A stretch of 64,000 bases of DNA. Origin: Flavobacteriales bacterium. GTDB lineage: Bacteria; Bacteroidota; Bacteroidia; Flavobacteriales_C; GCA-002722245. The stretch lies in NCBI GenBank assembly GCA_002717515.1, contig PBEC01000001.1, positions 99,406-163,405 on the forward strand, written 5' to 3'. Of this stretch, positions 45,078 through 53,630 are shown in pieces (position 1 is the first letter of the stretch; each line of letters starts with the position of its first letter). Position numbers and translations under genes: made by a program. The notes below the pieces were generated by a model. It ran no database searches and was not told the origin of the DNA. It was given only the letters and a program-made list of their open reading frames with translations.

Positions 45078-45899
45078 ATGAAAAAGACTATAGGATTACT
45101 TTCAATTATATTGACAATTTCACTAAGGATTTCTGCCAATCAGGAAATGATTATTGAAGGAACTTATCAAGGTGAAAACTTATATGTGCAAAATCCATTT
45201 GCAAGCTCAGGAGTTGGTTTTTGTGTTACAAACGTTATGGTAAATGGTCAACAATCAATTGATGAAATTAACTCTAGTGCATTTGAAATTGATTTTTCAA
45301 GCTATCAGTTGGTTAAGGGGGCTCCGGTTAAAGTTAAAATTGAGTACAAAGATGATTGTTCACCAAGAGTTTTGAATCCTGATGTATTAAAGCCCTCAAG
45401 TACCTTTGTAATTTCCAGTATGAACATAACACCCGATGGTTTGTTTACTTTTTCAACAACTAACGAATCCGGTCAGCTGCCATTTGTGATAGAGCAGAAA
45501 AGATGGAATGTTTGGATGAAAGTAGCTACGATTAATGGTAAGGGCCTAGAAGGGAAAAATGATTATTCAATTCAGCTTAAGCCTCATTCAGGAAAAAACA
45601 TTTATAGAATTAAGCAAGTCGATCATACAAGAAAGCCTAGGTACTCTCCTGAAAAAAAGCTCATTAAATCCTCTGTTAAAGAAGTTTTTATCGCCAATGA
45701 AAATCCATTGAAAATTGAAGGAGTTGTTCAGTTTACCGATGAATCAGGAAATGAGGTTTCTACACTTTATGAAGTATGGAATACGACAGGTGTTATTATC
45801 CGAAAAGGGTTTGGATCTAAAGTAAACTTGTCTGATGTTGAAAAAGGTGAGTATTTCGTGAGATACGACAACAAAACGGATCAAATAAAAAAGATATAA
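45078..45899 (+). CDS. Secreted protein of unknown function with T9SS-like tail
   Basis: 273 residues with a signal peptide (MKKTIGLLSIILTISLRISA). The mature part is beta-rich: NLYVQNPFASSGVGFCVTNV near the start, two cysteines about 90 residues apart, and a fibronectin/Ig-like middle. The end (YEVWNTTGVIIRKG, LSDVEKGEYFVRY) resembles the last strands of a type A T9SS sorting domain but lacks the NP-containing first strand. Family unknown to me, though similar proteins seem frequent in Flavobacteriales. A strong terminator follows. Confidence 0.72.
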   Translation: MKKTIGLLSIILTISLRISANQEMIIEGTYQGENLYVQNPFASSGVGFCVTNVMVNGQQSIDEINSSAFEIDFSSYQLVKGAPVKVKIEYKDDCSPRVLNPDVLKPSSTFVISSMNITPDGLFTFSTTNESGQLPFVIEQKRWNVWMKVATINGKGLEGKNDYSIQLKPHSGKNIYRIKQVDHTRKPRYSPEKKLIKSSVKEVFIANENPLKIEGVVQFTDESGNEVSTLYEVWNTTGVIIRKGFGSKVNLSDVEKGEYFVRYDNKTDQIKKI

Positions 45900-45918
45900 T
45901 GAACTTTTAATTTTAATG

Positions 45919-45947
45919 AAAAGGCGTTTTCAAAGACGCCTTTTTTT
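45919..45947 (+). terminator. Terminator after the gene at 45078
   Basis: AAAAGGCGT (45919-45927) pairs with ACGCCTTTT (45936-45944), with an inner T-G and T-A pair and a TCAA loop; T-run to 45947. Confidence 0.88.
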
Positions 45948-46005
45948 GTTTGTCAACTATAATTCGAGCATTAGATAATAAAACGGAACTAGAAAATTAT
46001 AGGTT

Positions 46006-46593
46006 ATGTTTACAGGGATAATTGAAGATTTGGGAGAGTTGATAAAAAAAGAAAAAGAAGGCGATAATGTTCATTTTACTTTTTCCTGCTCATTTACTAA
46101 TGAGTTGCGAATTGATCAAAGTATAGCTCATAATGGTATTTGTCTAACAGTTGTAGATATCGATGGTGAAAAGTATACTGTTACAGCTATTGACGAAACT
46201 CTAAAGAAAACAAATATAAGGAAGCTTAAAATAGGCGATAAAATAAATCTTGAGCGCTGTATGAAACTTGGTGCTCGTTTGGATGGTCATATTGTTCAAG
46301 GCCATGTTGATCAGACGGGGTATATTGATGAAATTAAAAATGAAGAAGGAAGCTGGAAGTTTTATATAAAGTACGATTCTTCACAATCTAACATTACAGT
46401 TGAAAAAGGTAGTGTGACGGTTAATGGAACAAGCCTTACTGTAGTTGATTCGGGGCATGATTTTTTCTCAGTTTGTATAATCCCATACACATATCATCAT
46501 ACGAATTTTCAGTATTTAATAAAAGGTTCAGAAGTCAATTTGGAATTTGATATTATAGGTAAATATTTAACTAAATTATATCGAATGTATTGA
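46006..46593 (+). CDS. ribE: Riboflavin synthase, alpha subunit
   Basis: 195 residues with two tandem lumazine-binding repeats. MFTGIIEDLGEL is the conserved N-terminus; repeat 1 has IAHNGICLTVVDI, repeat 2 has GSVTVNGTSLTVVD, and DGHIVQGHVDQTG joins them. It converts two 6,7-dimethyl-8-ribityllumazine molecules to riboflavin. Monocistronic here; no FMN riboswitch fits in the short leader and no other rib gene is nearby. Confidence 0.95.
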   Translation: MFTGIIEDLGELIKKEKEGDNVHFTFSCSFTNELRIDQSIAHNGICLTVVDIDGEKYTVTAIDETLKKTNIRKLKIGDKINLERCMKLGARLDGHIVQGHVDQTGYIDEIKNEEGSWKFYIKYDSSQSNITVEKGSVTVNGTSLTVVDSGHDFFSVCIIPYTYHHTNFQYLIKGSEVNLEFDIIGKYLTKLYRMY

Positions 46594-46676
46594 AGGTGTT
46601 TTTAAAAAGATGAATATCATGTGTTTTGATGTTTGAAAAAAATATTCTTAATCGTTATAAATTACACTTATTGTAG

Positions 46677-46684
46677 TAAATTTG
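46677..46684 (+). promoter_or_regulatory. -7 element of the gene at 46702
   Basis: TAAATTTG matches TAnnTTTG 17 bases before ATG 46702. This supports 46702 over the upstream in-frame start at 46633. No TTG at the ideal distance. Confidence 0.5.
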
Positions 46685-46701
46685 TTACCAATTATATAGT
46701 T

Positions 46702-47052
46702 ATGAATAATCCTAAAGCCAAAGAGCTACTTAAAAAAGTTGTCGTTGATGTAGAGGCAGAAGCATCTATTGAATCAATAGGAGAACAGTTGTTAGAAATT
46801 AGAAATATAGCATTAGAGCTAAACGATCCTTTAGTTGTTAAAACACTAAGAATAATAAAAGAAAAGATTGAGGAAGATGAGTCCTTGGATTTCGATATCG
46901 AACTAGAAGTTCCAGAAGAGGACTTGGAAGAGTATGAGGAGCCTGATAATCATTTATCTCACCTATTGAACTTATTAATTGATTCTGATAATAAATACAA
47001 CAGAGAAGAGATTAAATGGTACAGAACAGCAATATGGGAAGAAATTTATTAG
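46702..47052 (+). CDS. Acidic helical protein of unknown function
   Basis: 116 residues, no signal peptide. It starts MNNPKAKELLKKVVVDVEAE, is predicted helical, and has a strongly acidic middle (ELEVPEEDLEEYEEP, about 74-88) followed by HLSHLLNLLIDSDNKYNREE and an aromatic end WYRTAIWEEIY. I cannot name a family. It is monocistronic with its own promoter element and one of the strongest terminators of the window. Cytosolic; a protein-binding role is only a guess from the acidity. Confidence 0.7.
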   Translation: MNNPKAKELLKKVVVDVEAEASIESIGEQLLEIRNIALELNDPLVVKTLRIIKEKIEEDESLDFDIELEVPEEDLEEYEEPDNHLSHLLNLLIDSDNKYNREEIKWYRTAIWEEIY

Positions 47053-47065
47053 TGCTAATAAAAAT

Positions 47066-47108
47066 AATAAACAAAAAAGCCTCATCTATTGAGGCTTTTT
47101 TGTTTATT
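47066..47108 (+). terminator. Terminator after the gene at 46702
   Basis: A perfect 19-bp stem (47066-47084 with 47090-47108) around the loop TCTAT; the GC core is GCCTCA/TGAGGC flanked by A6 and T6. Confidence 0.92.
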
Positions 47109-47208
47109 TACGCTTGTTTTTTTGATTGAACTTAAATTCTAAAGATTCTAAATAGTCACAATAAATTATTTACAATTATTAAATAAAAAAATATAAAAGG
47201 CGAGCCAA

Positions 47209-47239
47209 TTGGTAGGTCTTTTTTGTATGTTTATATTTG
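47209..47239 (+). promoter_or_regulatory. Promoter of the superoxide dismutase gene
   Basis: TTG (47209-47211), 20-base spacer, TATATTTG (47232-47239), an exact match to the Bacteroidota pattern. The leader is about 22 bases. Confidence 0.82.
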
Positions 47240-47266
47240 AATCAAGTTAAATTAAAATTTTAAAAT

Positions 47267-47869
47267 ATGGCATTTGAATTACCACAGTTACCATACGCCA
47301 CAGACGCGTTGGAACCGAACATCGACACTAAAACAATGGAGATTCATCATGGAAAGCACCATGCTGGATATACAAACAATTTAAATAATGCAATTGCCGG
47401 TACTGAGCTAGAAGGTGAGTCCATTGAAAACATTTTATCCAATATAGGATCTCATAGTACTGCTGTTAGAAATAATGGTGGTGGATTTTACAATCATTCA
47501 TTATTTTGGGAGGTAATGACACCTAATGGAGGAGGTAATCCATCTGGAGGACTTGCTGAAGCAATTAATGAAGCTTTTGGTTCCTTTGAAGGGTTCAAGG
47601 ATGAATTTTCTAAAGCTGCTGCTACTAGATTTGGTTCAGGTTGGGCTTGGTTGATTGTGGTTGACGGAAAACTTCAGGTTACTTCAACACCTAATCAGGA
47701 TAACCCTCTAATGGATGTTGCAGAAGTTAAAGGCGTTCCGATTTTAGGATTGGATGTTTGGGAGCATGCATACTACTTGAATTATCAAAACAGAAGACCT
47801 GATTACATTAATGCTTTTTTCAACGTTGTTAATTGGAGTAAGGTTGAAGAGCTTTATAATGCGGCATAA
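47267..47869 (+). CDS. Superoxide dismutase (Fe/Mn family)
   Basis: 200 residues, no signal peptide, so cytosolic. Metal ligands are His27 ([12 protein letters not shown]), His77 (FYNHSLFW), Asp163 and His167 ([12 protein letters not shown]). [15 protein letters not shown] is the usual N-terminus. It dismutates superoxide to oxygen and peroxide. Fe, Mn or cambialistic use cannot be settled by eye. Monocistronic with a strong promoter and a terminator. Confidence 0.96.
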   Translation: MAFELPQLPYATDALEPNIDTKTMEIHHGKHHAGYTNNLNNAIAGTELEGESIENILSNIGSHSTAVRNNGGGFYNHSLFWEVMTPNGGGNPSGGLAEAINEAFGSFEGFKDEFSKAAATRFGSGWAWLIVVDGKLQVTSTPNQDNPLMDVAEVKGVPILGLDVWEHAYYLNYQNRRPDYINAFFNVVNWSKVEELYNAA

Positions 47870-47896
47870 AAGCTGATTTCTTATGATTTTTTTGAT

Positions 47897-47928
47897 AGGC
47901 AAAACTTCCTCAGTTTTGCCTTTTTTTT
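47897..47928 (+). terminator. Terminator of the superoxide dismutase gene
   Basis: GGCAAAACT-TCCTC-AGTTTTGCC, a 9-bp stem (47898-47920) followed by eight T. It reaches the stop of the convergent DUF4270 gene. Confidence 0.9.
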
Positions 47929-49168
47929 AATACTTTGTGTAAGAAATGAGTAAGTTTGGTGGTGAGTCTGAACTTACCCCAAGCAACTTGACTTGGTCAG
48001 GATTATTTCCTGGGAAGGGGTGGGATATTTCAAAATCCATTAGATTAAATTCATTGCTTTCCAGAGCTTTATTCACCTCAGCATTAGATATTTGAAAAGA
48101 ATATGAATTGTCTTCTGAATTTAAAAATCCACTTTTATATGTTCTGATGCCTAAACTACTCGTGTAAGTAAAAACCAATTGTTCAGGAAGAGTGAAGCTG
48201 GAATTATCAACGGCGTATATTATGAGATCGAAATCAGTAACTAAGTAATTTGAAGAATCGTTGTTGAACCAGTTTTGTACTGTAGGGAATTTAATTTTAC
48301 CGTTTGATCCCGATAATCCTTGAACATAAAAAGCTTGTTGACCAAGCGTTGAATCATTAAAAACATCTTTTACCTCAGAATCATTAAAATCATGATGAAA
48401 CTTGGCAAATATATTTCTTTCATTTTCTACAGAATAGACTATATTATTGTCGTATATATCATCCATACCATTAGTTGTGGAAAAAGAAAGGTGAATTGAA
48501 ATTCCCTTTGGGTTTAATTGATAAATTGCACCTTCATTTATAGAAGGAGGTGTTGAGGGGACAATGTATATACCACCAAAAAAGCTTTTGAATGCATCGT
48601 TTGATAAATAGTCCTCGTTATCACTAGTCATCAGGTGATGGGCTGCTGAATAATCTAAGTTAAATTGATAAACACCTGAATCTTCAACGTTAATAAAAAT
48701 TGAACCTATTTTTTCTCCCACAGTTAGAGAGTCAAAATTGTAGTAAACGGAATCTTCATTTACATGTTCATCAATCTTATAAATCTCGAATTCCTGTGAA
48801 ATATTTTTCCCATAAACATTTGATATCTCCAACTCAATATAAAATGAGTCTATTTGATAGTTTGAACTGGGAAAAGTTCTGTTTAAACTATCGGGAATTA
48901 GGCTGGAAAATATACTGCTTTCTGACAAGCCTGCTTCACTGGTGTTGATACTTCCTAACATACTTGAGCTTTTCCCGGAGGTGATTACTGAATCTAACTT
49001 TTTTGAGTAAGTAACAATGTGAAAAGTGTCGTTGATTTCTGCTGCAATTTGATTGGGATTTTGTGAAATGTCGGCACCTATATTGGATTCATCTTTTTTA
49101 CATGAAAAAAGGGCTATGAATAAACACAGCCCAATTGAAAATAATTTTAATGGTCTCATAAGTTGCAT
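47927..49168 (-). CDS. DUF4270 lipoprotein
   Basis: 413 residues. The signal peptide ends in lipobox LFSC followed by KKDESNIGADI. The beta-rich body with LGSINTSEAGLSESSIFSSL, YQIDSFYIELEI and KGISIHLSF matches DUF4270, a Bacteroidota outer-membrane lipoprotein family without established function. The gene follows the GT5-like gene by 9 bases on the same strand. This pairing next to panC is, from memory, conserved in flavobacteria. Confidence 0.85.
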   Translation of the reverse strand: MQLMRPLKLFSIGLCLFIALFSCKKDESNIGADISQNPNQIAAEINDTFHIVTYSKKLDSVITSGKSSSMLGSINTSEAGLSESSIFSSLIPDSLNRTFPSSNYQIDSFYIELEISNVYGKNISQEFEIYKIDEHVNEDSVYYNFDSLTVGEKIGSIFINVEDSGVYQFNLDYSAAHHLMTSDNEDYLSNDAFKSFFGGIYIVPSTPPSINEGAIYQLNPKGISIHLSFSTTNGMDDIYDNNIVYSVENERNIFAKFHHDFNDSEVKDVFNDSTLGQQAFYVQGLSGSNGKIKFPTVQNWFNNDSSNYLVTDFDLIIYAVDNSSFTLPEQLVFTYTSSLGIRTYKSGFLNSEDNSYSFQISNAEVNKALESNEFNLMDFEISHPFPGNNPDQVKLLGVSSDSPPNLLISYTKY

Positions 49169-49177
49169 ATGTTCATA

Positions 49178-49987
49178 TTAATTATCCGATAACACAGAAT
49201 CGTAAAAATTATTGTATTCTTCAACGTAAGATTCTTCAGTTTGAAATTCAAGTAATGGTTTGTCCATTTTTTTGATTTCTTCTTCAAGCGTGGAATCAAT
49301 ACCATCACTTCCAATAATTATTCCATCGGACCACTTAGCTGCGTATTTATATACTTCTGTTGCAGTAGGGTTTGATAATTCTGCAACATCCTCTAAATCA
49401 ACTCCATCTAATATAGCTTTGTTACCAAAGTTTTTGTTCAATTCATCTTCAAAACCGGTATTGTAAATGGAAAAAATGACTTTAGATTTAGAGAATATGG
49501 GATCTTCATTAAATACCTTTTTAATATACAATGGTACGAAAGCATTCATCCATCCATGACAATGAATGATGTCAGGAGCCCAACCTAGTTTTTTAACGGT
49601 TTCCAACACACCTCTACAGTAAAAGATAGCTCTTTCATCGTTGTCTTCAAAAACGTTTCCAGCTTTATCCTTAAGGCCAAATTTTCTTTGAAAATATTCC
49701 TCATTATCAATAAAATAAACTTGCATTCGAGCAGCTTGAATAGAGGCAACTTTTATAATTAGAGGGTGATCATTGTCATCGATAATTAAATTCATTCCGC
49801 TGAGACGTATTACTTCATGCAGTTGATTTCTTCTTTCATTGATGCATCCAAAACGAGGCATAAATGTCCGTATTTCTTTACCTTTTTGCTGGATTCCTTG
49901 TGGGAGATTTCTTCCTATTTTAGCAATCTCGGACTCTTCGATGTATGGCAACATCTCTTGATTTATAAATAATGCTCTCTTCTTCAT
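49178..49987 (-). CDS. Glycogen/starch synthase-like protein, N-terminal (GT5) half only
   Basis: 269 residues from the ATG at 49987 (MKKRALFINQEMLPYIEES). Positions further upstream in the frame run into the promoter at 50047-50077, so the longer start is excluded. The N-terminal GT-B half is recognisable (ALFINQEMLPY, IRTFMPRFG, AIFYCRGVLETVKKLGWAPDIIHCHGW, IKKVFNEDPIF). The glycine-rich KxGGLGD site of GT5 enzymes reads SEIAKIGRNLP, and the C-terminal nucleotide-sugar domain is missing (a normal enzyme has about 470-500 residues). Synthase activity is therefore doubtful. Confidence 0.85.
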   Translation of the reverse strand: MKKRALFINQEMLPYIEESEIAKIGRNLPQGIQQKGKEIRTFMPRFGCINERRNQLHEVIRLSGMNLIIDDNDHPLIIKVASIQAARMQVYFIDNEEYFQRKFGLKDKAGNVFEDNDERAIFYCRGVLETVKKLGWAPDIIHCHGWMNAFVPLYIKKVFNEDPIFSKSKVIFSIYNTGFEDELNKNFGNKAILDGVDLEDVAELSNPTATEVYKYAAKWSDGIIIGSDGIDSTLEEEIKKMDKPLLEFQTEESYVEEYNNFYDSVLSDN

Positions 49988-50046
49988 TCGACTTTTTTTG
50001 TTTCCCTTAAAATAAAACAAGCAGGTTGTAGCGGTACTAGAAGGTG

Positions 50047-50077
50047 CAAAACTAGTTAAAATATACTTTATTTTCAA
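50047..50077 (-). promoter_or_regulatory. Promoter of the GT5-like/DUF4270 operon
   Basis: On the minus strand TTG (50075-50077), 20-base spacer, TAGTTTTG (50047-50054). Leader about 50 bases. Confidence 0.78.
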
Positions 50078-50130
50078 TAATTGGTCGCAATTAATTAGGG
50101 TTTTATAGAAAGTAAAATTTTATTCTTTCT

Positions 50131-50138
50131 TAAGTTTG
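50131..50138 (+). promoter_or_regulatory. -7 element of panC
   Basis: TAAGTTTG matches TAnnTTTG, 11 bases before the panC ATG, giving a very short leader. No TTG at the ideal distance. Confidence 0.5.
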
Positions 50139-50149
50139 TCATCGATACC

Positions 50150-50929
50150 ATGAATGTATTAAGAACTTTGGAAGATTTGAATCTGTTTGTTTCAAAAATA
50201 AAACAAACGGGAAAAACAATTGGATTTGTTCCAACAATGGGATTTTTACATTCAGGGCACATTTCTCTAATTCATCTTTCGAGAAAGAAAACGGAAGTCA
50301 CCATAGCAAGCATTTACGTCAATCCTTCACAGTTTAATGATTCAAATGATTTTGAAAAATATCCCAAGAATGAAAAAAATGACTTAGCCTTATTAGAACA
50401 AAATTCATGCGATGCAGTTTTTATTCCAACTCGTTTAGAAATAGAATCTTTGAAAAAAGTATCTGTTGATTTAGGTGATTTGGATAATGTTATGGAAGGA
50501 AGGTTTCGTCCAGGCCATTTTAAAGGGGTTGTTGAAGTCGTTTATCGTTTGTTTTCTGTAGTTAAACCAGATAAAGCCTTCTTTGGTGAGAAAGATTTTC
50601 AACAATTATTGGTAATTCAAAAAATGGTTTCTGATACCAAGCTGCCTATTGATATTTTGGGAGCACCAGTAGTCAGAGAGTCAAATGGATTGGCAATGAG
50701 TAGTCGAAACTCCAGATTGAGTTTTGAGGCAAGAGAAAAAGCAGGTTTTATTTTTGAAATCTTGAACAGTTTTGGTCAAGTAAAGAGAAGCGTTTTAGAG
50801 AATCGATTACAAGGTTATGGATTTGAGCTGGAATATTTGGAGACTCATTGTTTTGGCAATCAAAATCGATTGTTCATTGCTGGGGTATATGACGGAGTTC
50901 GATTAATTGATAACATTAAAATCAAATAG
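50150..50929 (+). CDS. panC: Pantothenate synthetase (pantoate--beta-alanine ligase)
   Basis: 259 residues, about 20 fewer than usual. FVPTMGFLHSGHISLI contains the HxGH ATP site, SIYVNPSQFN and FFGEKDFQQLLVI are pantoate-site motifs, and VRESNGLAMSSRNSRL is the KMSKS-like region. It joins pantoate and beta-alanine to pantothenate, the CoA precursor. panD, which often follows it in this group, is absent; the next gene is rnhA on the other strand, overlapping by 8 bases. Confidence 0.95.
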   Translation: MNVLRTLEDLNLFVSKIKQTGKTIGFVPTMGFLHSGHISLIHLSRKKTEVTIASIYVNPSQFNDSNDFEKYPKNEKNDLALLEQNSCDAVFIPTRLEIESLKKVSVDLGDLDNVMEGRFRPGHFKGVVEVVYRLFSVVKPDKAFFGEKDFQQLLVIQKMVSDTKLPIDILGAPVVRESNGLAMSSRNSRLSFEAREKAGFIFEILNSFGQVKRSVLENRLQGYGFELEYLETHCFGNQNRLFIAGVYDGVRLIDNIKIK

Positions 50930-51374
50930 AATCGTAGCCTTCATCTTTTAACAAATTTGATGCTTCTGAAGCTGAAACGGCAAGTTGATCGCACATTTCA
51001 TTGTATTTATTTCCCGAATGCCCTTTTACCCAATGAAATTTAACGGTATGGTTTCTATATACTGTTAAAAATCTTGTCCATAAGTCAATATTCTTTTTGC
51101 CTGAAAATTTTTTTTTCTCCCAACCAAATACCCAGCCTTTTTCAATAGAATCGACTACGTATTTCGAGTCCGAATATACTTCAACTTGGCACTTTTGATT
51201 CAGCGCCTCCAATCCAGCAATTACAGCCAAAAGCTCCATTCGGTTATTTGTAGTTAATGAGTATCCTTGAGAAATCTTTTTAATGTGTTTTCCTGAAATT
51301 AATACAGTTCCATAGCCTCCTTTGCCTGGATTACCTTTTGCTGCTCCATCTGTGTAAATAATTACCTTTTTCAT
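50922..51374 (-). CDS. rnhA: Ribonuclease HI
   Basis: 150 residues. The four catalytic acids are present: Asp9 (IIYTDGAAKGNPG), Glu47 (NNRMELLAV), Asp69 (VYSDSKYVV) and Asp129 (EMCDQLA), with the loop histidine in VKGHSGN. It degrades RNA in RNA-DNA hybrids. It overlaps the end of purN by 4 bases, forming a purN-rnhA operon. Confidence 0.95.
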   Translation of the reverse strand: MKKVIIYTDGAAKGNPGKGGYGTVLISGKHIKKISQGYSLTTNNRMELLAVIAGLEALNQKCQVEVYSDSKYVVDSIEKGWVFGWEKKKFSGKKNIDLWTRFLTVYRNHTVKFHWVKGHSGNKYNEMCDQLAVSASEASNLLKDEGYDSI

Positions 51375-51937
51375 TTCTGTAAATATTTGTGAATGGTTTT
51401 TGCGAAATTTTCATGCTCAATCTTCAAAACGATATCGGCTATTTCCTCAGGAGATTTACAAGATTCAATTTCAACAGATTTTTGAAATATAATTTGACCT
51501 TTATCGTACTCTTCATCAATAGTATGAATAGTAATTCCGGAAGTTCTTTCTTTCGCATCAAATACTGCTTTGTGAACATTCATTCCGTACATTCCTCTAC
51601 CTCCATATTTTGGGAGTAAGGCGGGGTGAATATTGATTATTTTTTGAGGGAAAGCCTGTAAAAGGTGTTGAGGGATTAACCAGAGAAACCCTGCAAGCAC
51701 AACTAAATCAACTCCTCTGGAAATTAACAGGTTGGAAATTTTTGAATCTTTGTAAAAGTCATTTTTTGAAATATTGATTACTTCACAGTCCCAGTTTTTT
51801 GCCTTACTAATTACTCCTGCATTGAGGTTATTAACAACAATACAGTCAATTTTTGCAAAAGGGTGTTCCTGGAGATATTCATGAATTTTTTGTGCGTTAG
51901 ATCCACCACCAGAAGCAAAAATAGCAAGTTTTTTCAT
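51371..51937 (-). CDS. purN: Phosphoribosylglycinamide formyltransferase
   Basis: 188 residues. LAIFASGGGSNAQKI binds the phosphate; the folate site is INIHPALLPKYGGRGMYG with the catalytic His, and the Asp is in HTIDEEYDKGQII. It formylates GAR to FGAR in purine synthesis using 10-formyl-THF. Divergent from acpP; the purN/acpP arrangement is widely shared in Bacteroidota. Confidence 0.95.
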   Translation of the reverse strand: MKKLAIFASGGGSNAQKIHEYLQEHPFAKIDCIVVNNLNAGVISKAKNWDCEVINISKNDFYKDSKISNLLISRGVDLVVLAGFLWLIPQHLLQAFPQKIINIHPALLPKYGGRGMYGMNVHKAVFDAKERTSGITIHTIDEEYDKGQIIFQKSVEIESCKSPEEIADIVLKIEHENFAKTIHKYLQK

Positions 51938-52046
51938 CGATTTTTTTTGTTTAAAAAATTCATGTAAAGTTAAAGTTTATTATCTGTTTAGCTTATTTAT
52001 ACAATAAGTTATTCTCAAATTGTTAATAACACGAGTTGTATATTAT

Positions 52047-52077
52047 TTGAATAATTATCAAGAAATGTTTTTCTTTG
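52047..52077 (+). promoter_or_regulatory. Candidate promoter of the acpP-fabF-rnc operon
   Basis: TTG (52047-52049), 20-base spacer, TTTCTTTG (52070-52077), one mismatch from TAnnTTTG. Leader about 22 bases. Confidence 0.55.
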
Positions 52078-52104
52078 CGACTGTAACTTTAAAAAATTTA
52101 AAAA

Positions 52105-52341
52105 ATGTCTGATATCGAATCAAGAGTAAAAGCAATTATCGTTGATAAGTTAGGAGTTGATGAAAGTGAAGTAGCTCCAGAAGCTAGCTTTACAAACGAT
52201 TTAGGAGCTGACTCGTTAGACACTGTTGAGCTAATAATGGAATTTGAAAAAGAATTCAATATTGCTATCCCTGATGATCAAGCTGAAAAAATCGGTACTG
52301 TAAAGGAGGCGATTGGCTATATTGAAGAAAATGCAAAGTAA
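52105..52341 (+). CDS. acpP: Acyl carrier protein
   Basis: 78 residues, acidic, four-helix. Ser37 in [17 protein letters not shown] is the phosphopantetheine site. It carries the growing acyl chain in fatty-acid synthesis. Located 20 bases ahead of fabF, its direct partner in chain elongation. Confidence 0.98.
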   Translation: MSDIESRVKAIIVDKLGVDESEVAPEASFTNDLGADSLDTVELIMEFEKEFNIAIPDDQAEKIGTVKEAIGYIEENAK

Positions 52342-52361
52342 TTAATCATTTTAACTTATTT

Positions 52362-53630
52362 ATGGAGTTAAAGAGAGTTGTTGTAACAGGTCTTGGTGCA
52401 CTTACTCCTATAGGGAATACGCTTCCTGAATATTGGGAGGCCCTAAAGAAGGGAGTAAGTGGAGCTGCAAGAATTACTTACTTCGATCCTAAGCATCATA
52501 AAACACAATTTGCTTGCGAACTCAAAAAATTTGATGTGAATGAGTTTATTCACCGAAAAGAGGCAAGGAGAATGGATAAGTTTAGTCAGTACGCAATGGT
52601 TGTTACTGATGAGGCTATTGTTGATGCAGGGTTAACAGAAGGTAGTTTTAATCCTGATAGAGTAGGAGTCGTATGGGGTTCCGGAATAGGAGGTCTTGAA
52701 ACTTTTCAAGATGAAGCACAAGTTTTGCTGAAAGCAAGAGAAAATGATCAGGGTCCTAAGTTTAATCCGTTTTTTATTCCTAAAATGATTGCGGATATTG
52801 CCCCTGGTAACATCTCAATAAAGTATGGTTTCAGAGGTCCAAATTACACCACTGTCTCTGCGTGTGCATCTTCTAGTCATGCTCTTATCGATGCATTCAC
52901 GTATCTTCGTTTAGGAAAAGCTGATGTTATTGTAACAGGAGGTTCAGAAGCGGCTGTTAATGAAACTGGAATTGGAGGGTTTAATGCCTGTCATGCTCTT
53001 TCAACGAACAATGATAATCCAGAAACGGCTTCTCGACCTTTTGATTCTACTCGTGACGGGTTTGTACTCGGCGAGGGAGCGGGAGCAATTGTTCTTGAAG
53101 AATATGAGCATGCCAAAGCTCGAGGTGCTAAAATCTATGCTGAAATTGTTGGTGGAGGTATGTCCGCGGATGCTCATCACATGACTGCCCCTCATCCTGA
53201 AGGTTTAGGAGCAAGAAATGTAATGAAATATGCTTTGGAAGATGCTGGTTTGTCAATTGATTCAGTCGATTACATAAATGTTCATGGTACATCAACACCT
53301 CTTGGCGATGTTGCTGAGTTGACTGCAATTCAGAAGGTTTTTGGTGAGAAAGCATACGATTTAAATATCAGCTCAACGAAGTCAATGACAGGTCATTTAC
53401 TTGGAGCAGCTGGAGCTATTGAAACAATAGCAACTATAAAAGCTGTTCAGGAAGATTTTGTTCCTCCAACAATTAATCATTCAACTCCGGATGAAAATAT
53501 TGATGCTAAGCTGAATCTTACTCTAAATAAGGGTGAATCAAGAGAAATTAATGTGGCCATGACAAATACATTTGGATTTGGGGGTCATAATGCCTCAATT
53601 GTTGTTAAGAAATACAAAGATCAGGTTTGA
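52362..53630 (+). CDS. fabF: Beta-ketoacyl-ACP synthase II
   Basis: 422 residues, thiolase fold. Catalytic Cys168 in VSACASSSHAL, histidines in NVHGTSTPLGD and SMTGHLLGAAG, C-terminal NTFGFGGHNASIVVKK. It condenses malonyl-ACP with acyl-ACP. Its stop overlaps the TTG start of rnc (TTGA), so the genes are translationally coupled. Confidence 0.97.
   Translation: MELKRVVVTGLGALTPIGNTLPEYWEALKKGVSGAARITYFDPKHHKTQFACELKKFDVNEFIHRKEARRMDKFSQYAMVVTDEAIVDAGLTEGSFNPDRVGVVWGSGIGGLETFQDEAQVLLKARENDQGPKFNPFFIPKMIADIAPGNISIKYGFRGPNYTTVSACASSSHALIDAFTYLRLGKADVIVTGGSEAAVNETGIGGFNACHALSTNNDNPETASRPFDSTRDGFVLGEGAGAIVLEEYEHAKARGAKIYAEIVGGGMSADAHHMTAPHPEGLGARNVMKYALEDAGLSIDSVDYINVHGTSTPLGDVAELTAIQKVFGEKAYDLNISSTKSMTGHLLGAAGAIETIATIKAVQEDFVPPTINHSTPDENIDAKLNLTLNKGESREINVAMTNTFGFGGHNASIVVKKYKDQV

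Noticed and set aside
46633..46701. N-terminal extension of the acidic protein from 46633
   Set aside because: The extension spans the promoter element TAAATTTG, and ATG 46702 follows it at a normal distance.
49988..50077. Thirty-residue N-terminal extension of the GT5-like protein
   Set aside because: It reaches into the promoter at 50047-50077; MKKRALFINQE is the normal fold start.
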